Positions 60,526-64,000 of a stretch of 64,000 nt of DNA are shown piece after piece. Under the pieces are notes generated by a model, which did not search any database, had not been told where the DNA came from, and worked only from the letters and a program-made list of their open reading frames with translations. Made by a program: the position numbers and the translations under genes. The stretch's first letter is position 1. Each line of letters opens with the position of its first letter. This stretch comes from Smallanthus sonchifolius (Eukaryota; Streptophyta; Magnoliopsida; Asterales; Asteraceae), in the NCBI GenBank assembly GCA_023525975.1, contig CM042035.1, positions 35,989,001-36,053,000 of the forward strand. Reading direction: 5' to 3'.

Positions 60526-60726
60526 GGGCATAACAACACATGTTATCCTAATGTAGGGCATAACAACACATGTTATCATGATGTAAATGTAGGGCATAAC
60601 AACACATATTATCCTGATGTAAATGTAGGGCATAACAACACATGTTATCCGGATGTAAATGTAGGGCATAACAACACATGTGTATCCTGATGTAGGGCAT
60701 AACAACAAATGTTATCCTGATGTAAT
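60526..60726. repeat. Tandem repeats of about 30-40 bp in LTR H
   Basis: Six copies of GTAGGGCATAACAACACATG followed by TTATCCTGATGTAAAT, some lacking the last six bases. ACATGTTAT/ATAACA gives partial dyad symmetry. Confidence 0.92.
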
Positions 60727-61995
60727 GTGTTAATGATTGCACGAGTATGTCATGTATATGTAGCCTTAACAGTTAGCATTTAAGTACAAAACACAAATAA
60801 ACACATATGATCATATTGTAGAATTGTACTTATGTAATTGTAAATAGTATATTATTGAGTAATCACGTTTCACCCAAAAAATATACAAAAAGGAAAAGGG
60901 GCTATGTAAACTCACCTTGAATAGTAGAGGGTTGATCTTGTAATTTGTAGCAACAAGAATTAAGGATGCCCTAAGTTGAATAAGACACGTTATTATAATG
61001 TAGAACGATTTAATGGAACGACATAGGATTGATTTGGGATTTTTTGGATTTTGGAAAGGATGAGAGATCGATGATACGAATAGAGTTCCTAAATGACGTT
61101 TTTATTTATAAAAGGGATTTAGGTGTCAATAATGAGTATCATTTGTAAAATATTAATACGCCAACAATTTTAAGACAATGCCAAGAGTGATTAAAATTAG
61201 GTTAGAAATAAACATCATGATGAAATATTATAATAATATTTATAAGGGTATAATTTGAAATATGTGAAATAAATAAGTTATGGGAATTTGTAATATTACT
61301 ATTAATATAAAAAAAATCAATTTTAGTAACATTAACTATTTAACGAGAGATCATCATATTGCTACTAATACTATGTTAGTGGTGAAAGTAAAAACGTGAT
61401 AAATTATTTATTAGCAACACGATTATTAGGATTAGTAATACTAACTAAATCATAATATTACTTATAATATTTTATAGGTCATGTTGTTCTAAATGTTTAG
61501 ATTAAATATATTTATATAATCCTTTCGTATAATCAAAGTCATAACGTTACAAAACATGTTCATTTTATAATTTTAAAAATTATATATTAAAATAATAAGG
61601 TTTATGATAATACAATAACGTTTTTCATGTTTTTGAAATGTCTATAGTGGTAACAAAATAGTACGTGCGTAAAATAATGATTCTAATATACTATTCGTGA
61701 TAAAAACACTTTTAGAAAATAATTAAACATAATTATACTCTTTTTTTTATTCAAAAAGAATATTAATTATAAACTCTTGACATTTATATAAAAAAAATTA
61801 GTTTATAACAATAATTGTTTACTTATATTTACACAATCATAAAAATAAAGTGTATCAAATAGATGCCAAAAACCATAGGCATGAGTTACATATAATTATA
61901 ATTATGTAGTTTAACACTTTTATCTTTATAAGAAATTACAAGTATGCAAATATATATGTGTGTGTGAGTGAGAGCCAAAACAGAAAAAAAAATTA

Positions 61996-62071
61996 TGGGG
62001 ACAACAGGTCAAGAACCCATGACCTATGCCCTAGTGCTTAAGAACTTTAACCAGTTGGCCTAGAACCCCAG
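61996..62071 (-). promoter_or_regulatory. tRNA-like motif in LTR H
   Basis: Minus strand TAGGCCAACTGGTTAAAG, then after about 25 bases GGGTTCTTGACC, resembling an A-box and a degraded B-box. Similar in layout to the motif in LTR D. Confidence 0.4.
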
Positions 62072-62810
62072 ATTGATTATTTTCAGATGGTCAAAAGTTT
62101 TAATCAATGAAACCCAGTTCATCCTCTTCCCCAAAACACACAGGTATAAACAAATTCAGTCCCTCCCAAACAAGTTTGATTTCAGAAACAAAATAGAGAT
62201 CGACGCTATGTACTGGATGTTACCTGGAATGGAATTTTCACAGAGTAGCCTTCAACCGTCGATGAGTTGAGGCTTGGAGACTCTTTGCGTCGATCGGAAA
62301 TAGGGAGGAGAAAAGAAAAAAACAACTTTTTATGGTCCTCTCGGGTTGTAATGGGCTAGGGGGCTTTATAGAATGATTAAAAACGCGTATACAGCAGTGA
62401 TTGGGATGAGATTCGTTGGATTAGAAGCTTGATTTGTGGGTTTTTGAAACCCATAACCGTAACCCATAAATGGGTCTTTAAAATCTTGAATTCTCAATCA
62501 ATTAGGATGATTACAAGTTCCAAACGATTGAAAATGAGTGGCAAATTAATTTGGGAAGAATTAGATTCCGAAATTTCTGATTGTCTGTTTGAGGAGTATG
62601 ATAGATAACAAGATTTAGGTCAAAAGCTCAAGTTAAGTATGAATGATATAAGTGGATTTTAGTTTCAAGAAAGTTACGGAGAAATCTGTCAAAGAATCTA
62701 AAGGTGAAATGCGTTACTTGGAATGGATTTGATGGGAACTTGATGATCAGGGCTTGTTTAAGATGTAGTCTATTATGTTCAGAAATTGTCAGTGGATAAG
62801 TGATGTCACA

Positions 62811-62901
62811 AACATTGGCCCATCAAACAACAAAAAACTTTACGTGACACAAATAACGCTACTTCTGTTAATATGACAGGAGAACTTGTATATAGGAAGT
62901 A
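62811..62901. other. Short unassigned stretch between H and B2
   Basis: AT-rich, with TTACGTGACACAAA; no feature recognised. Confidence 0.4.
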
Positions 62902-63438
62902 TGTAGGTCCCTCGGGTGTGGCGGATCGTCACATGCTAGTGGGTTGGCTAGTCGGACCGGGTGCGTAATGACCGTGACTAGGTGGAGAGTCTTACAACAC
63001 AATGTAAACCGACAAGATAATCACTATAAACGTTCGTCTATTATAAACACTTGAAGGTTACAGAGAGAAGTACTGAGATTACAATTTGCGTATTTGCTGG
63101 GTCTAAGATTGCGTACTTATCTACTGTCAACCATTCCTATTTATATACGACCTGATGCCTGCGCACTTAGCAAGTGCTCAGGGCAATTTGTACATGCGTA
63201 CTTAGCAAGTACGCAAAGGTATTCTTGCGTACTTGCTAAGTACGCAGGAACTAATTCTTGCGCACATACAAGTGCGCAAAACACTTAGAGAAATTTGCAA
63301 CAAGCAATATGTAAAAGTAAATACAACTCGATTACTAATACATACAGACACTTACAAACAAAGACAAATACATACATGAAAGTACAACACTAAGACTCTA
63401 TCTATCCAGAGTGTTTGTCACAGGAAAGTGCTTCAACA
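62902..63438 (-). repeat. 3' LTR of B2 (537 bp) with palindromic array
   Basis: Homologous throughout to the LTRs of B. The palindromic array is at 63158-63279 with the same four units and the TATA-like TATATA lies at about 63141-63146 (minus). Confidence 0.92.
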
Positions 63439-63497
63439 AACTCCCCCTTGAAAACAGCTCTGGATCATCTTCGATCTTTAGTCTTTAGTCTTCACAG

Positions 63498-64000
63498 CTA
63501 TGCATCTTTAGCTTCTATCTTCTTCTTACAGTCAAGGCAGAACTTGATCACCTTGTTATATTTAGAAGCAAGGAATTTCGTCCACTCGTCAGTATGTATG
63601 CAATACTTGTCCGCCAGTGCCTCCACATCTTTCACAGAGAAGTTAATGAAGCGAACTTCATCAAATACTCTGATTAGTTCCCTCGGCACTAAGCTTCCGC
63701 TGTCTGACCAAACCTTTCCCATAATCATTGCCTCGCCCGTTTTTGGACCTACGTACCAGTACCACATGTCACCAAGAATATCGTGAGATAACTTGCTCAA
63801 GGGAATCTTAGTTTCACATAGCACTGGCTTGTATACCAGTTTCTTTAAGTACTTCTTAGTAACAGGATGTCTAGCTTTCTTATCCTTGACTCTTTTGGGC
63901 ACTTGAGGCTTGAACACTTTGAACTTCCCAGATCTTGCTACCCGTTGCAGAACCTGCCACAAACCCATCGCCACTGCGTGATTAGAATGACCCAGCAGCT
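63498..64000 (-). CDS. ORF3 C-terminal part of B2, open to window edge
   Basis: The frame is open from the edge region to a stop at 63498 and reads MGLWQVLQRVARSGKFKVFK, YKPVLCETKIPLSKLSHDIL, GDMWYWYVGPKTGEAMIMGK and VRFINFSVKDVEALADKYC. It is close to B ORF3 (25122-25676) without internal stops here, so B2 may be better preserved. Start lies outside the window. Function unknown. Confidence 0.75.
   Translation of the reverse strand, partial: LLGHSNHAVAMGLWQVLQRVARSGKFKVFKPQVPKRVKDKKARHPVTKKYLKKLVYKPVLCETKIPLSKLSHDILGDMWYWYVGPKTGEAMIMGKVWSDSGSLVPRELIRVFDEVRFINFSVKDVEALADKYCIHTDEWTKFLASKYNKVIKFCLDCKKKIEAKDA

Larger units (their letters stand above)
60121..62810 (-). repeat. Isolated gypsy-type LTR H
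   Basis: Plus strand begins TGTCATACCCC and ends GATGTCACA, like LTR D (TGTCACACCCC...TTGTCACA), so it is probably minus-oriented. Neither a primer site nor a polypurine tract flanks it and no target duplication is seen, so solo LTR or a truncated copy are both possible. It holds tandem repeats and a tRNA-like motif. No gene. Confidence 0.6.
62902..64000 (-). mobile_element. Copia element B2 (family B), 3' end only
   Basis: 3' LTR at 62902-63438 with the same ends as B, polypurine tract at 63439-63452 (minus TCAAGGGGGAGTT) and the C-terminal part of ORF3. The rest lies beyond the right edge. Confidence 0.92.

Noticed and set aside
60490..60742. Cys/Met-rich repeat ORFs
   Set aside because: They are translations of the LTR H minisatellite.

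Overview
The window is plant nuclear heterochromatin made almost entirely of nested LTR retrotransposons. I found no host gene, no tRNA or rRNA gene and no DNA transposon. The copia coding sequences are of the Sirevirus type: gag with CCHC knuckles, PR-IN-RT-RNase H, then an extra third ORF (ORF3) before the 3' LTR. Their gag tail (a TTMAWVP-type ending) and ORF3 (NRSRL/YPRF-type blocks) resemble elements I know from Asteraceae. An Asteraceae genome is therefore likely, but this is inference.

Layout. 1-9362: copia element A (minus), 5' LTR at 8658-9362, 3' LTR outside the window. 9363-10585: 3' end of a plus-strand gypsy element (G) with the start of its LTR. 10586-38567: a 5'-truncated, old, plus-strand copia element (E) holding two intact-ended insertions. 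These are gypsy element D (13133-24342, minus, 3.03-kb LTRs, TSD TTTTG) and copia element B (24509-36854, minus, 532-bp LTRs, TSD CAGAG). 38568-39205 and 52672-53705: two halves of one minus-strand gypsy LTR (F), split by copia element C (39206-52666, minus, TSD ACCAT). 53706-60120: a decayed second copy of family A (A2). 60121-62810: an isolated gypsy-type LTR (H). 62902-64000: the 3' LTR and ORF3 of a second B-family element (B2) that runs off the right edge.

All coding regions are broken by stops or frameshifts. Within each copia element the parts follow one plan: LTR, initiator-tRNA-Met primer site, gag, PR-IN-RT-RNase H, noncoding spacer, ORF3, polypurine tract, LTR. By-eye comparison of LTR pairs gives about 99% identity for D, about 97% for C outside one rearranged segment, and about 94% for B. 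D is therefore probably the youngest insertion although its coding region is badly decayed.

The most interesting structure is a set of short, iterated palindromes. Each copia family has its own (A: ATCAGCAGC/GCTGCTGAT; B: GCGTACTT/AAGTACGC; C and E: GCGAACTT/AAGTTCGC). They lie in the LTR upstream of the TATA box and again ahead of ORF3, and in B and C also in the gag leader. In A they lie inside the gag coding sequence. Several copies carry paired, compensating base changes between the two arms. In B the cluster ahead of ORF3 is followed by a TATAAAAG, reproducing the LTR arrangement and suggesting a separate promoter for ORF3. A second recurrent signal is a splice-acceptor-like sequence exactly where the pol frame opens in four copies (A, A2, B, C).
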